Shown here: in pieces, positions 10,758-19,053 of the stretch | How positions within the stretch are numbered: position 1 is the stretch's first letter | How the letters are laid out: every line of letters starts with the position of its first letter | Source: Ketobacter sp. MCCC 1A13808 | GTDB lineage: Bacteria > Pseudomonadota > Gammaproteobacteria > Pseudomonadales > Ketobacteraceae | Assembly: GCF_009746715.1 (NCBI RefSeq) | Contig: NZ_VRKW01000006.1 | Location: 186,001 to 250,000, forward strand | Reading direction: 5' to 3' | Length of the DNA stretch: 64,000 nt | Program-made: the position numbers and the translations under genes | Notes under the pieces: generated by a model | Seen by the model: the letters and a program-made list of their open reading frames with translations, nothing else | The model's database searches: none | Told to the model about the DNA's origin: nothing

Positions 10758-11645
10758 TTATCTGCCGGCGACAGCAGACCACACCAGTCGGTGCTGTATA
10801 TTAAGCTGAAAACGTTTGCGCTTACCCTGCTTGATCAGTTTAGGCATACTGCCTTTCCAGGATAGACGATCGGACATCCAACCGCGCGCTTCCAGCATTA
10901 ATTCCGGTTTGGCTTGCGCATTACGCGACCTTGCCATGACGGCGTCCAGTACAGCTCCGGACACATAGTCAGAATATTTTTTATCAATTTTAAGGGTGAC
11001 ATCACCTTCCAGATCCACCCAGATTACTTTCTTTGTCAAACTCACCCGCTGCACAACACCGGTCACCCGAATGTAGCCCCCCTTCAAAGCGGTAGACGCA
11101 CTGGATACCGGCTGGAAAAAAGGGTTACCCCAGACGCCCAACCCATTGCTACGCGCAAACAGCTCGGCTTCCTGGTAGCACTCCGACAGTCGGGTATTGG
11201 GTGGAATGACCACCGCAAATCCCGCGCCTAGCCGTAACAACTGTGCCGACACACTCTCGCCAGCGGCATCAAACACATGTCCCAGCACCCGGCCATAATG
11301 ATCGTGAGCCTCTTTGCCCACCAATAAAAAAACCGGCCCTTTGCCCAAAATCTGTTTCAGCTGCTGACGGGACTGCTTGCCTAACGGTTCGGCTGGCTTT
11401 CCACCATGAGTCAATTCCGGGGTGTTTATGCCTAACAAACGAATACGGCGACCGTCTTTCAGGGTCAGAGTATCACCGTCATACACCTTTTTAACCTGCA
11501 CCCTTTCGGCATCTGAGCGAAACGGTAACACCGAGCATTCTGTAGCTAACGCGGGCAGCGCACCAAACCCACAAAACAGCAACAGGGCAAAACGAAAAAA
11601 GGCACCTTCCGGTGCCTTTCTGATGCGCTCTAAACCGGGCCGCAA
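10758..11645 (-). CDS. Secreted thermonuclease (SNase-like) protein
   Basis: Probable exported Ca-dependent nuclease of the staphylococcal-nuclease fold. The 295-residue product has a hydrophobic export segment (FFRFALLLFCGFGALPALA, about 16-34). The SNase core follows: KVYDGDTLTL, IRLLGINTPEL (the Arg and Glu matching Arg35 and Glu43 of staphylococcal nuclease) and DHYGRVLGHVF (the Arg87 equivalent). All catalytic positions appear present. A C-terminal extension of about 120 residues is not part of the minimal domain. The start is a TTG at 11645, two bases past the rpmE stop. The rpmE terminator hairpin lies within its first 17 codons, so the true start is uncertain. Confidence 0.8.
   Translation of the reverse strand: MRPGLERIRKAPEGAFFRFALLLFCGFGALPALATECSVLPFRSDAERVQVKKVYDGDTLTLKDGRRIRLLGINTPELTHGGKPAEPLGKQSRQQLKQILGKGPVFLLVGKEAHDHYGRVLGHVFDAAGESVSAQLLRLGAGFAVVIPPNTRLSECYQEAELFARSNGLGVWGNPFFQPVSSASTALKGGYIRVTGVVQRVSLTKKVIWVDLEGDVTLKIDKKYSDYVSGAVLDAVMARSRNAQAKPELMLEARGWMSDRLSWKGSMPKLIKQGKRKRFQLNIQHRLVWSAVAGR
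11595..11619 (-). terminator. Rho-independent terminator of rpmE, inside the next gene's 5' end
   Basis: On the minus strand the stem AAAGGCACC/GGTGCCTTT with a GGAA loop is followed by a run of six T. It starts about 29 bases after the rpmE stop. It also encodes KAPEGAFF of the predicted nuclease. Confidence 0.88.
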
Positions 11646-11647
11646 CG

Positions 11648-11863
11648 TTATTTGCTGCGACGGACCGCCCCGAATCGCTGTTTAAACTTATCGATCCGGC
11701 CACCGGTATCCACTACTTTTTGCTGACCGGTATAGAAAGGGTGGCAAGCTGAACACACATCCAGGTGCAATTCACCTTTCAGTGTCGAGCGGGTTTCAAT
11801 AACGTTACCGCAGGTGCAGGTTGCTTTAATAGTGTCGTAATCGGGATGAATGCCTTGCTTCAT
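11648..11863 (-). CDS. rpmE: 50S ribosomal protein L31, zinc-binding form
   Basis: Component of the large ribosomal subunit bridging to the 30S head. From ATG 11863 the protein is 71 residues, [20 protein letters not shown], with Cys16, Cys18, Cys37 and Cys40. This is the complete zinc-ligand set of the C-plus RpmE type, as opposed to the zinc-free paralogue RpmE2. AGGTGAG stands just upstream of this ATG; a GTG at 11872 is in frame but less likely. It has its own promoter and terminator. Confidence 0.96.
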   Translation of the reverse strand: MKQGIHPDYDTIKATCTCGNVIETRSTLKGELHLDVCSACHPFYTGQQKVVDTGGRIDKFKQRFGAVRRSK

Positions 11864-11967
11864 GATGCTCACCTAATGTTTTATTCACGCCGCTACCCGA
11901 TCTTGTGCCGGGCACCGCATGAAATACGATGGAATACGCAATACGAGTACCGTATATAAGGCCGCGA

Positions 11968-11995
11968 ATCATACCAAAGTGTGGCAAATTGGCAA
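11968..11995 (-). promoter_or_regulatory. Sigma-70 promoter of rpmE
   Basis: On the minus strand TTGCCA (11990-11995) and TATGAT (11968-11973) are separated by 16 bases. The -10 is preceded by TGG, an extended -10. The start of rpmE is about 105 bases downstream. Confidence 0.65.
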
Positions 11996-12068
11996 GCAAA
12001 GCATTACAGTTGATCGGTACTATTTTCTAACTGGTTGGAAATTCAGGCCTTTTTATGATTAATCTCCC

Positions 12069-14291
12069 GTGTTAACCCAGCCATCACACACCATAATTCA
12101 GGTTGCGCTCCCCCTACCCTTGCGCCGCACCTTCGATTATTTAGCCAAAGCCGACATCCCGGCCGACCTGCTGCAACCCGGTGCCCGGGTTAAAGTTCCC
12201 TTCGGCAAACGCCAGATGATCGGCATCATCCATTCCACCAGCCTTCATTCGGAGTTCAGCGCTGCGAAACTGAAAACCATCAGTGCCGTGCTTGACGACG
12301 AGCTTGCCATTCCACAACCCCTGATGAAACTGTGCCAGTGGGCTGCGGAATATTATCGGCACGGAATCGGTGATGTATATAGCCACGCCCTTCCCACACT
12401 GCTGCGAAATCAGGACAATTCCTGGCATGAACGCACCGAACTGTGGCGAATAACGCAAAAAGGGCGATTGATCGGGCTCGATCAGTTGCGCCGTGCTAAC
12501 CGGCAGATACAAGCCCTGGAGCTGCTAAGGGAACATCCACAAGGACTGCATCAACCGGTGTTAAAAGGGTTGGGAGTTGAACGGGCCACCCTGAACGCAC
12601 TGCATAAAAAAGAATTAGCGGAACCGCTTCAGGATCAGCAGCAACGAACCCCCTGGCAGCGGGAAATTTTGCTAGCCGAAAGCGCACTGACCCTGAACCC
12701 GGAGCAACAACACGCGCTGGACCAGATTCGACTCAGCAATGCGTTTGCTCCGGTTTTACTCGAAGGGGTGACCGGGAGCGGGAAGACAGAAGTGTATCTG
12801 CAGGCCATTGCCGACTGTTTGAAACGCGACCGGCAGGCGCTGGTGCTGGTGCCTGAAATAGGGCTCACACCTCAAACCCTGCATCGCTTCCAGCAGCGAT
12901 TTGCCGTTCCCGTGGTTAGCATCCACTCCAATTTGAGCGAAAGGGAACGTCTGACCAGCTGGCGCAAAGCCCGGTTTGGCGAAGCAGGTATTGTTCTGGG
13001 AACACGCTCGGCATTATTCGCCCCCTTTGAAAAGCTGGGACTGATTGTAGTCGATGAGGAACATGACCTTTCCTATAAACAACAGGAAGGATTTCGCTAC
13101 CACGCCAGGGACCTGGCTATCATCAGGGCCAAACAGGAAAATATCCCGGTCATCCTGGGCAGCGCCACTCCCGCTCTGGAAACATTGCACAATGCCCGCA
13201 GTGGACGCTACCTGCATTTATTATTAACCAGGCGCGCGGGTTCCGCAGCGGCCCCGCAGTTCCGGGTTATGGACATCCGCCAAAAAGCGCTGACCCATGG
13301 CATGTCGCCGGAACTGCTGTCTGAAATCAAACAACGCCTGAAAGCCAAGCAGCAAGTATTGATGTTTATTAACCGGCGCGGGTTTGCTCCGGTGCTTATG
13401 TGCCACGATTGCGGCTGGTTTAAAGAGTGCCCGCACTGCGACCATCGCATGACCTGCCACTCCAGTCCGGCCCGTTTGCATTGTCATCATTGCAACCATC
13501 AACGGGCCATTCCGCGCCTTTGCGAGCATTGTAAAAGCACCGATCTAAGACCCATCGGGATGGGCACCGAACGCTTGGAAGACAATCTAACTGCGTTGTT
13601 CCCGGATACACCGGTGATCCGGATTGATCGTGACACGACACAACGCAAACACGCCCTTGGCCGGCAACTGGATCGCATTGCCAGTGGTGAGCCCTGCATT
13701 CTGGTAGGCACACAGATGCTGGCCAAGGGACACCACTTCCCTAAGGTGACATTAGTCGCCGTCTGTGACATTGATTCGGGTTTGTTTGCCGCCGATTTCC
13801 GCGCCACCGAACATATGGCTCAACTATTAATACAGGTCGCCGGCAGAGCGGGCCGTGGTGATGATAAAGGTCTGGTATTTTTGCAGACACATCAACCCGG
13901 GCACCCGTTGCTGCAAACCTTAATCGCACAAGGCTATGGGCCTTTTGCTACCGAGTTGCTGCAGGAGCGACGCCTGATGGGCATGCCACCTTACGGCCAT
14001 CTGGCCCTGATCCGGGCAGAGAGCACTAACCCGAAACAAGCATCGGATTTTCTGCACCAGGTTTCAGTGGCGCTGCAAGCCACAGCCGAACAACTTAACG
14101 TGGAAATCTGGGGGCCTGCTCCGGCTTTGATGGCAAAAAAAGCCGGTCGATTTCGCTTCCAGTTGATGTTAAGGGCAACACTCCGGCCTAATCTACAGAA
14201 TATGTTGCGCTTTTCCATTCAGCAGGTGGAGGACAATGCGGGGCATCGTATTAAGTGGAGCCTGGATGTCGACCCCGTGACCCTGGATTAA
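12069..14291 (+). CDS. priA: Primosomal replication restart helicase PriA
   Basis: 3'-to-5' helicase that reloads the replisome at stalled forks. The 740-residue product has the N-terminal 3'BD domain, Walker A GVTGSGKTEVYL (about 234-245), a DEEH box (VVDEEHDLSYK, about 328-338) and the helicase C-terminal region. The zinc-binding insert has paired Cys motifs (CHDCGWFKECPHCD, CHHCN, CEHCKS, about 443-500). Translation starts at GTG 12069 with CCC-rich, poor ribosome-binding context. Its last 41 bases overlap, on the opposite strand, the 3' end of the KAP-like gene. Confidence 0.96.
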   Translation: MLTQPSHTIIQVALPLPLRRTFDYLAKADIPADLLQPGARVKVPFGKRQMIGIIHSTSLHSEFSAAKLKTISAVLDDELAIPQPLMKLCQWAAEYYRHGIGDVYSHALPTLLRNQDNSWHERTELWRITQKGRLIGLDQLRRANRQIQALELLREHPQGLHQPVLKGLGVERATLNALHKKELAEPLQDQQQRTPWQREILLAESALTLNPEQQHALDQIRLSNAFAPVLLEGVTGSGKTEVYLQAIADCLKRDRQALVLVPEIGLTPQTLHRFQQRFAVPVVSIHSNLSERERLTSWRKARFGEAGIVLGTRSALFAPFEKLGLIVVDEEHDLSYKQQEGFRYHARDLAIIRAKQENIPVILGSATPALETLHNARSGRYLHLLLTRRAGSAAAPQFRVMDIRQKALTHGMSPELLSEIKQRLKAKQQVLMFINRRGFAPVLMCHDCGWFKECPHCDHRMTCHSSPARLHCHHCNHQRAIPRLCEHCKSTDLRPIGMGTERLEDNLTALFPDTPVIRIDRDTTQRKHALGRQLDRIASGEPCILVGTQMLAKGHHFPKVTLVAVCDIDSGLFAADFRATEHMAQLLIQVAGRAGRGDDKGLVFLQTHQPGHPLLQTLIAQGYGPFATELLQERRLMGMPPYGHLALIRAESTNPKQASDFLHQVSVALQATAEQLNVEIWGPAPALMAKKAGRFRFQLMLRATLRPNLQNMLRFSIQQVEDNAGHRIKWSLDVDPVTLD

Positions 14292-15774
14292 TCAAGCCAG
14301 AAGCCGATAAATCCCGCTTATGCGGAGTGCTAGGTGGGCTCACACACTGATCCGCTGCTGCCTGCAACCGCTGAGCATGAACTTGGAGGGCTGGCAATAC
14401 AAACGCCGCCACCAACCGAGCGTAGTCAGATCCGCTTTCGGCTGTAGCCCGTGGTGCCCTGATCGCAACCGCGATGATGTCTTCCGTTAGCCTCCCCGCT
14501 GAATCCATATCCGATAACGCCGTCTCGGTTTCATCGTGAAAGGTTCGCTGTCGGTAACGTTCGATCCAGCACAGCAGCGCGGTTCGCAGATGCGGGTCTG
14601 ACAGGCTGTTTATATATTCCAGCGCACACAGCGCAATTAACATCGGGCAACTGACATCCGCGGTTAAATGATCCAGGGTGGGATTGTTGCCTTTGCTGAG
14701 GGCTCCGTCTTCATCAATCAGCGCCTGCAACACTCGATAAGTGGCCAACAATCGCTTTTGTTGGCGGGGGTTTTTGAAACCGAAATAGGCGACCCATTTA
14801 TCAAAACGCTGCCGTATTTCAGCAACCTCGCCGGCATCCGGCTGAAGCGGAAGTTGCCCCGGATAATGGTGTTGCGTTGCATCCAAAAGATCCAGGTTAA
14901 CAGAAACATCAACCAGCCTTGCCAGCTGCGCTCTTGCCTGCTGTTGCACATCGACATAAAGCTGCCCACCATTCAGCTCTTTATAAAGTCCGGCAAATGC
15001 CGCCAACGCAACGTCGGCATCCAGGGCATAAATCACCGTTACCGACTCAGGCAATGCGTGCAGGGAATGAAGTATCGGGGGCAAAGCCAACCCTTCGACG
15101 GCATGAAACTCATCTGCTACCAGGATCATCCGCCGGCGATGCCCCCACAACGGGTTTAATCGCAGGCGACACAGTTCGTTTAAATGCGAGAGGGACACAT
15201 CCGAATCGCTGATGACCAATAGCTTTTTACACTGCCTCGCCATCAATACCAGCAACAAAGCCAACCCGCAAAGACCAACAGTTTCTGCCAACGTTATTTG
15301 GCCAGCACTAAACTGTGTGATTGCGCCGGGGGCAACCCAAAGCAACAAACACGACAGGAACGCAAAGGCGAACAGTAAAAAAAACCACCCTGCTTTCTGC
15401 GTTGCCAGGCTAAAACGGAACAGCAGGAGTAACCTGGCGCAAACACCGGAATGCAGGAAAACCAAACTGTTCGCGCCCTGGCTGTTTGCAGAATCGATGT
15501 GTTGAGCGGTCAGCAAAGATTGGAACAAGGCCGGGAGTACGCAGGAACGCCGGGCTTGAATGGGCGGCCGGAATTGCGCAACCAGCCAGGATTGCGACGA
15601 GTCCAGCACAACTTGCCGGCACAGCGAGCGGCAGAAAGTGGAACGACCGGAACCGCTCCCACCCAACACCCCCACATTGAACCCGTCGCAGTCCGCGTTT
15701 TTGGCAATCTGGCTGGCAAGCGCAAAAGCAAGGTCTGCCTGAGTTCTGCTTGAACCTGTCACCGTAGCCCCCAT
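14251..15774 (-). CDS. KAP-type membrane P-loop protein with altered Walker A
   Basis: Function unknown. The 507-residue product has an N-terminal P-loop GGSGSGRST (about 38-46), two hydrophobic helices (about 128-150 and 163-180) inserted after it, and a Walker-B-like segment RMILVADEFHA (about 219-229). That layout, with transmembrane helices inside a P-loop domain, is the hallmark of KAP NTPases. The usual Walker A Lys is Arg44, so ATP hydrolysis may be weakened or lost. The C-terminal half is helical with no clear motif. ATG 15774 is preferred over TTG 15786. It overlaps the priA 3' end antisense. Confidence 0.6.
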   Translation of the reverse strand: MGATVTGSSRTQADLAFALASQIAKNADCDGFNVGVLGGSGSGRSTFCRSLCRQVVLDSSQSWLVAQFRPPIQARRSCVLPALFQSLLTAQHIDSANSQGANSLVFLHSGVCARLLLLFRFSLATQKAGWFFLLFAFAFLSCLLLWVAPGAITQFSAGQITLAETVGLCGLALLLVLMARQCKKLLVISDSDVSLSHLNELCRLRLNPLWGHRRRMILVADEFHAVEGLALPPILHSLHALPESVTVIYALDADVALAAFAGLYKELNGGQLYVDVQQQARAQLARLVDVSVNLDLLDATQHHYPGQLPLQPDAGEVAEIRQRFDKWVAYFGFKNPRQQKRLLATYRVLQALIDEDGALSKGNNPTLDHLTADVSCPMLIALCALEYINSLSDPHLRTALLCWIERYRQRTFHDETETALSDMDSAGRLTEDIIAVAIRAPRATAESGSDYARLVAAFVLPALQVHAQRLQAAADQCVSPPSTPHKRDLSASGLINPGSRGRHPGST

Positions 15775-15889
15775 CACCTGCCTCAATCGTGAATAACTTA
15801 ATTAACCTTATACCAGGGCAGGCAACTTTCCCAATAGAGCAACTGTGTATGGCAACGAACTTAAATAACCGGGCTACGTTGGGGGGCCA

Positions 15890-16255
15890 TTATCGCAACC
15901 GACGGCGACCAACGATCAACCCAAGCAACCCGATCAACACCAACAGTGCCACCGGTGGTTCCGGCGCACGATCGTAGTGCACTGCATCCGGCTGCGGGTA
16001 CATTGGATTTGCAACCGGTGCATCCTGCAAGGGTGAGGATGCCACCAAGCGGGAAGAGCCTGACTCCAAGGTTGCCAAGGTAAATCCCCCGGACTCAGCA
16101 GTGGGAGCAGCGTTATCGCCAGCAGATTTGGACGCGATGGCCTGTTCAACGCCGACCGTAGAACCGGCTTCCCCGCTCTGTGCCCGCACGGTAGTCACCG
16201 CAACACTGCATACCAGCAGACATAATAATGAACGTATGAAAGATTTGTGCTTCAT
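15890..16255 (-). CDS. Small exported protein with PEP-CTERM-like sorting tail
   Basis: Function unknown. The 121-residue product has an N-terminal signal peptide (SLLCLLVCSVAVTTVRAQS), a Ser/Gly/Ala-rich central region with no cysteine and no recognisable domain, and a tripartite C-terminus. The tail reads APEPP, then a hydrophobic helix (VALLVLIGLLGLIVG), then RRRLR at the very end. This is the arrangement of PEP-CTERM signals, which are cut and transferred by an exosortase in systems linked to exopolysaccharide. No exosortase is present in the window. It lies between two diguanylate cyclases and the KAP-like gene, all on the minus strand. Confidence 0.7.
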   Translation of the reverse strand: MKHKSFIRSLLCLLVCSVAVTTVRAQSGEAGSTVGVEQAIASKSAGDNAAPTAESGGFTLATLESGSSRLVASSPLQDAPVANPMYPQPDAVHYDRAPEPPVALLVLIGLLGLIVGRRRLR

Positions 16256-16487
16256 CCATTTGCACCTTAGGAAAATTTTTTCGATGCGAATCCGCGCGCA
16301 TCTGTCTCAACTTAACAGTTCGATGACGATGCTTAAGATTCACGAAAACTGAAACAATTTAGTTTGGGAAGCGCTGTAAAACGACTTACACCAATTTGAA
16401 TGCAGTCTTAATGCCAGCTCTGCTATCGTCTAAAGATTCAAACGCTTAAACAATCGCTACCAACAGCGAAAATCAGAATGTGTAAAA

Positions 16488-17666
16488 CTATTCGACGATT
16501 GCCGCATCCGAAAACGTCGCTCGGGGTACCAGCTGCATCGCGGCTACCCGGTTGCGCCCCTCTTCCTTTGCCTTATATAAATAATCATCCGCTAGTTTGA
16601 GCCCCCTTGCCCCGTCTCCGTTATCTACCTGGGCCACACCGATGCTGAACGTAACCTGGAAGCTTTCTTCTGCATTACCAAAGATATGATGACTCAAATG
16701 CTGACGGATTTTTTCTGCGACTCGCTTCGCCTGCGGCAAATGCATATTCGCCAGGAGCACTGCAAACTCCTCGCCGCCGATGCGCGCCGCAACGTCGTGA
16801 TGCGATCTCACACTTTGATTGAGAATATTGCCAATTGCGCGCAACACGTCGTCCCCCATCGCATGGCCCCAGGCATCATTCACTCTTTTAAAATTATCCA
16901 CATCGCACATTAGAATACACATAGGCAAATCTTTGCGGGCGTGCCTGCGCCCTTCGATTTCCAAGCGCGCCATAAAATAGCTGCGATTGGAGATACCCGT
17001 TAACGAATCCGTAATGGCCAATTGCTCCAAAGCCCGCTTTTCTTTACGCATGAAATAACCATGAATAAAAAACAGCGCGACCATCGGCAATGCGATCAAC
17101 ACAAAAATGATCCGCAACCAAAAGCTCCACCAGGGTAGTAAGTCCGCTCCGGTGTAAATAGGTGTTCGCAGAATCGGCGCATAGCTCAATGAACCAGTCC
17201 AGAATCCCACCTCTGCCGCCCCAAATAGAAACAGCAACACAAATACCATCGGTTTGTAAATTTTGGGCTTAAATAAAGCCCTTACAAGAATCATCATGCC
17301 CAAACCGAGCAACATTAGGGGCGAATCTTTATAGCCATAGCTGTAATTTAAGGTAAAGATCGCCGTCAAACTGATGCAGACCGTGAGCGCGGTGAGCGCC
17401 GGAAAGTCACGCTGCGAAAAACGACGAAGCCAACTGAACAGGGCAATCCCGGTCAACACTAACGCACAGGCAACTAACACCACCTGAACCATGACCACCG
17501 TGTTCCACACATAGATTGAACGCCATTCCGGATGACGAAGTGCAAACCAGGGCATGAAAATAAACAGCAGCAGCATGGGCAGTGTCATCGTGGACATGAC
17601 CAAGCAGGCTACTACATCACGCTTTTGCCGAAACCAGGTCTCAAGCCAAAGGAGCACTTCTTGCAT
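16488..17666 (-). CDS. Membrane diguanylate cyclase (GGDEF), second of tandem pair
   Basis: Predicted to make c-di-GMP from two GTP. The 392-residue product has about six or seven hydrophobic helices in residues 15-210, then a GGDEF domain. The domain includes LTGISNRSYFMARL, the metal-binding CDVDNFKRVND and the active-site loop ARIGGEEFAVLL near 310-320. The allosteric RxxD inhibitory site is absent: the position before the loop reads SHHD. Its start overlaps the end of the upstream cyclase gene by 26 bp, so the two are co-transcribed. Confidence 0.92.
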   Translation of the reverse strand: MQEVLLWLETWFRQKRDVVACLVMSTMTLPMLLLFIFMPWFALRHPEWRSIYVWNTVVMVQVVLVACALVLTGIALFSWLRRFSQRDFPALTALTVCISLTAIFTLNYSYGYKDSPLMLLGLGMMILVRALFKPKIYKPMVFVLLFLFGAAEVGFWTGSLSYAPILRTPIYTGADLLPWWSFWLRIIFVLIALPMVALFFIHGYFMRKEKRALEQLAITDSLTGISNRSYFMARLEIEGRRHARKDLPMCILMCDVDNFKRVNDAWGHAMGDDVLRAIGNILNQSVRSHHDVAARIGGEEFAVLLANMHLPQAKRVAEKIRQHLSHHIFGNAEESFQVTFSIGVAQVDNGDGARGLKLADDYLYKAKEEGRNRVAAMQLVPRATFSDAAIVE

Positions 17667-18810
17667 TGTATGCTAAGCCCTCTTCAACTGTTGACACGAT
17701 GCCATTACGCCCCTGCGCTTTCGCTTTGAACAAATTGGCATCGGCCAAGTGCATTAAGGCACCGGCATCCAATCCATTGCTTTCGACAATACCCATACTC
17801 AGCGTAACGTAAAAGGCATGGCCGTCGGATTGAAAGGCTTGGTTTTCCAGGCGCTGCTCAATACGCCGGCAAACCTGCAAAGCGCCTTGCAAGCCGGTTT
17901 CGGGCAGCAAAATGGCAAACTCTTCGCCACCAATCCGGGCAGGCAAATCGGCCGGTACCCGCATAACCTCTGTTAGCACTCCGGCAATACCTGCTAATAC
18001 ACTGTCACCGGCGATATGACCGTAACGATCATTCACCGATTTGAAATGGTCCGCATCCATCATCACCAAACTCAACGGCTGGTCAATGCGGTTCTGTCGC
18101 TGGCATTCTTCTTCCAGTCTTTGCATAAAATTACGGCGATTGGACAAGTTGGTGAGCGGATCGGTACGCGCCAGGCGTGATAAATGCGCGCGCTGATAGT
18201 CGTATTGGTCGAACAGAATCCAGGTAATGACTCCGTAAGCGACCAGGCTAATATAAAGGGTACCACTGCGCAGCATCTCGGCTATCAGCTGGTGCTGACC
18301 ATCCACAAATGCCTGATCTCCATAACCCGGGGCGTAATCAAGGAAACCCGCATAGGTTGCCATATCGTTCGCCCAGAACAGTGTCACTCCCATCACGAAC
18401 GCAAGCCCCACCGAGCGCAAATCCAGCAGCATTATGCCAATCGGGATAATACCCACAATCACCAGACCGGCTGGATAGGTCATCGGCCCCAGAAGTATCG
18501 CCTCTACCGTAAACGCCAGCCCCAGAACGGAAGCCACGAACGCGTATGTTTTGGGAAGCGGCCGGGTATTCATACGGTTGCGCCAGAGCAAGGCAATGAC
18601 CAGCCAACCGATTGCAATACAAACCAGCAAAACAGCGTTCGCCATAACAACGTATCCCGGCACCAGCATCGCCCGCCAGTCGGGCACAAATAAGCCAACG
18701 CTTTGTGTCATGATAAACAGCAATAAAAAAGGGGTGCAAAGCACAATCGCTGCGATACACCGCTGTGAAGGTGTCGCCCGACTAAGCCAGCTGCGGATCA
18801 CATGAATCAT
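17641..18810 (-). CDS. Membrane diguanylate cyclase (GGDEF), first of tandem pair
   Basis: Predicted membrane-bound c-di-GMP synthase of 389 residues. Hydrophobic helices span residues 18-210 and a C-terminal GGDEF domain follows. The domain has LTNLSNRRNFMQRL, DADHFKSVNDRYGH and ARIGGEEFAILLPE. The I-site position reads VPAD and so lacks the Arg of RxxD. Same architecture and length as the next gene, suggesting an old tandem duplication. ATG 18810 begins the unit. Confidence 0.92.
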   Translation of the reverse strand: MIHVIRSWLSRATPSQRCIAAIVLCTPFLLLFIMTQSVGLFVPDWRAMLVPGYVVMANAVLLVCIAIGWLVIALLWRNRMNTRPLPKTYAFVASVLGLAFTVEAILLGPMTYPAGLVIVGIIPIGIMLLDLRSVGLAFVMGVTLFWANDMATYAGFLDYAPGYGDQAFVDGQHQLIAEMLRSGTLYISLVAYGVITWILFDQYDYQRAHLSRLARTDPLTNLSNRRNFMQRLEEECQRQNRIDQPLSLVMMDADHFKSVNDRYGHIAGDSVLAGIAGVLTEVMRVPADLPARIGGEEFAILLPETGLQGALQVCRRIEQRLENQAFQSDGHAFYVTLSMGIVESNGLDAGALMHLADANLFKAKAQGRNGIVSTVEEGLAYNARSAPLA

Positions 18811-19053
18811 ATTGGTCCATCAATTGGTTTTATCGTTATTCCTGATGAGCTGTAAATGTTGCATACCCCTGCGCCAGACACCAGAGCAGGCAACCACAAG
18901 CTTACCAACCGTTACTAAATGCTACTTAGACGTACACTGTGCAAACAACTGGCAGTGCAACTGGAAAAGCCGCCCCTAACACGCCATAATACGCCGCTAT
19001 TTCCCCGTCAAAACGTCACTTTTCCTGACCATTAACCTTATAGTGCAACCTGA

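Noticed and set aside
15775-15786. TTG start for the KAP-like gene
   Set aside because: An ATG four codons downstream is available and more likely.
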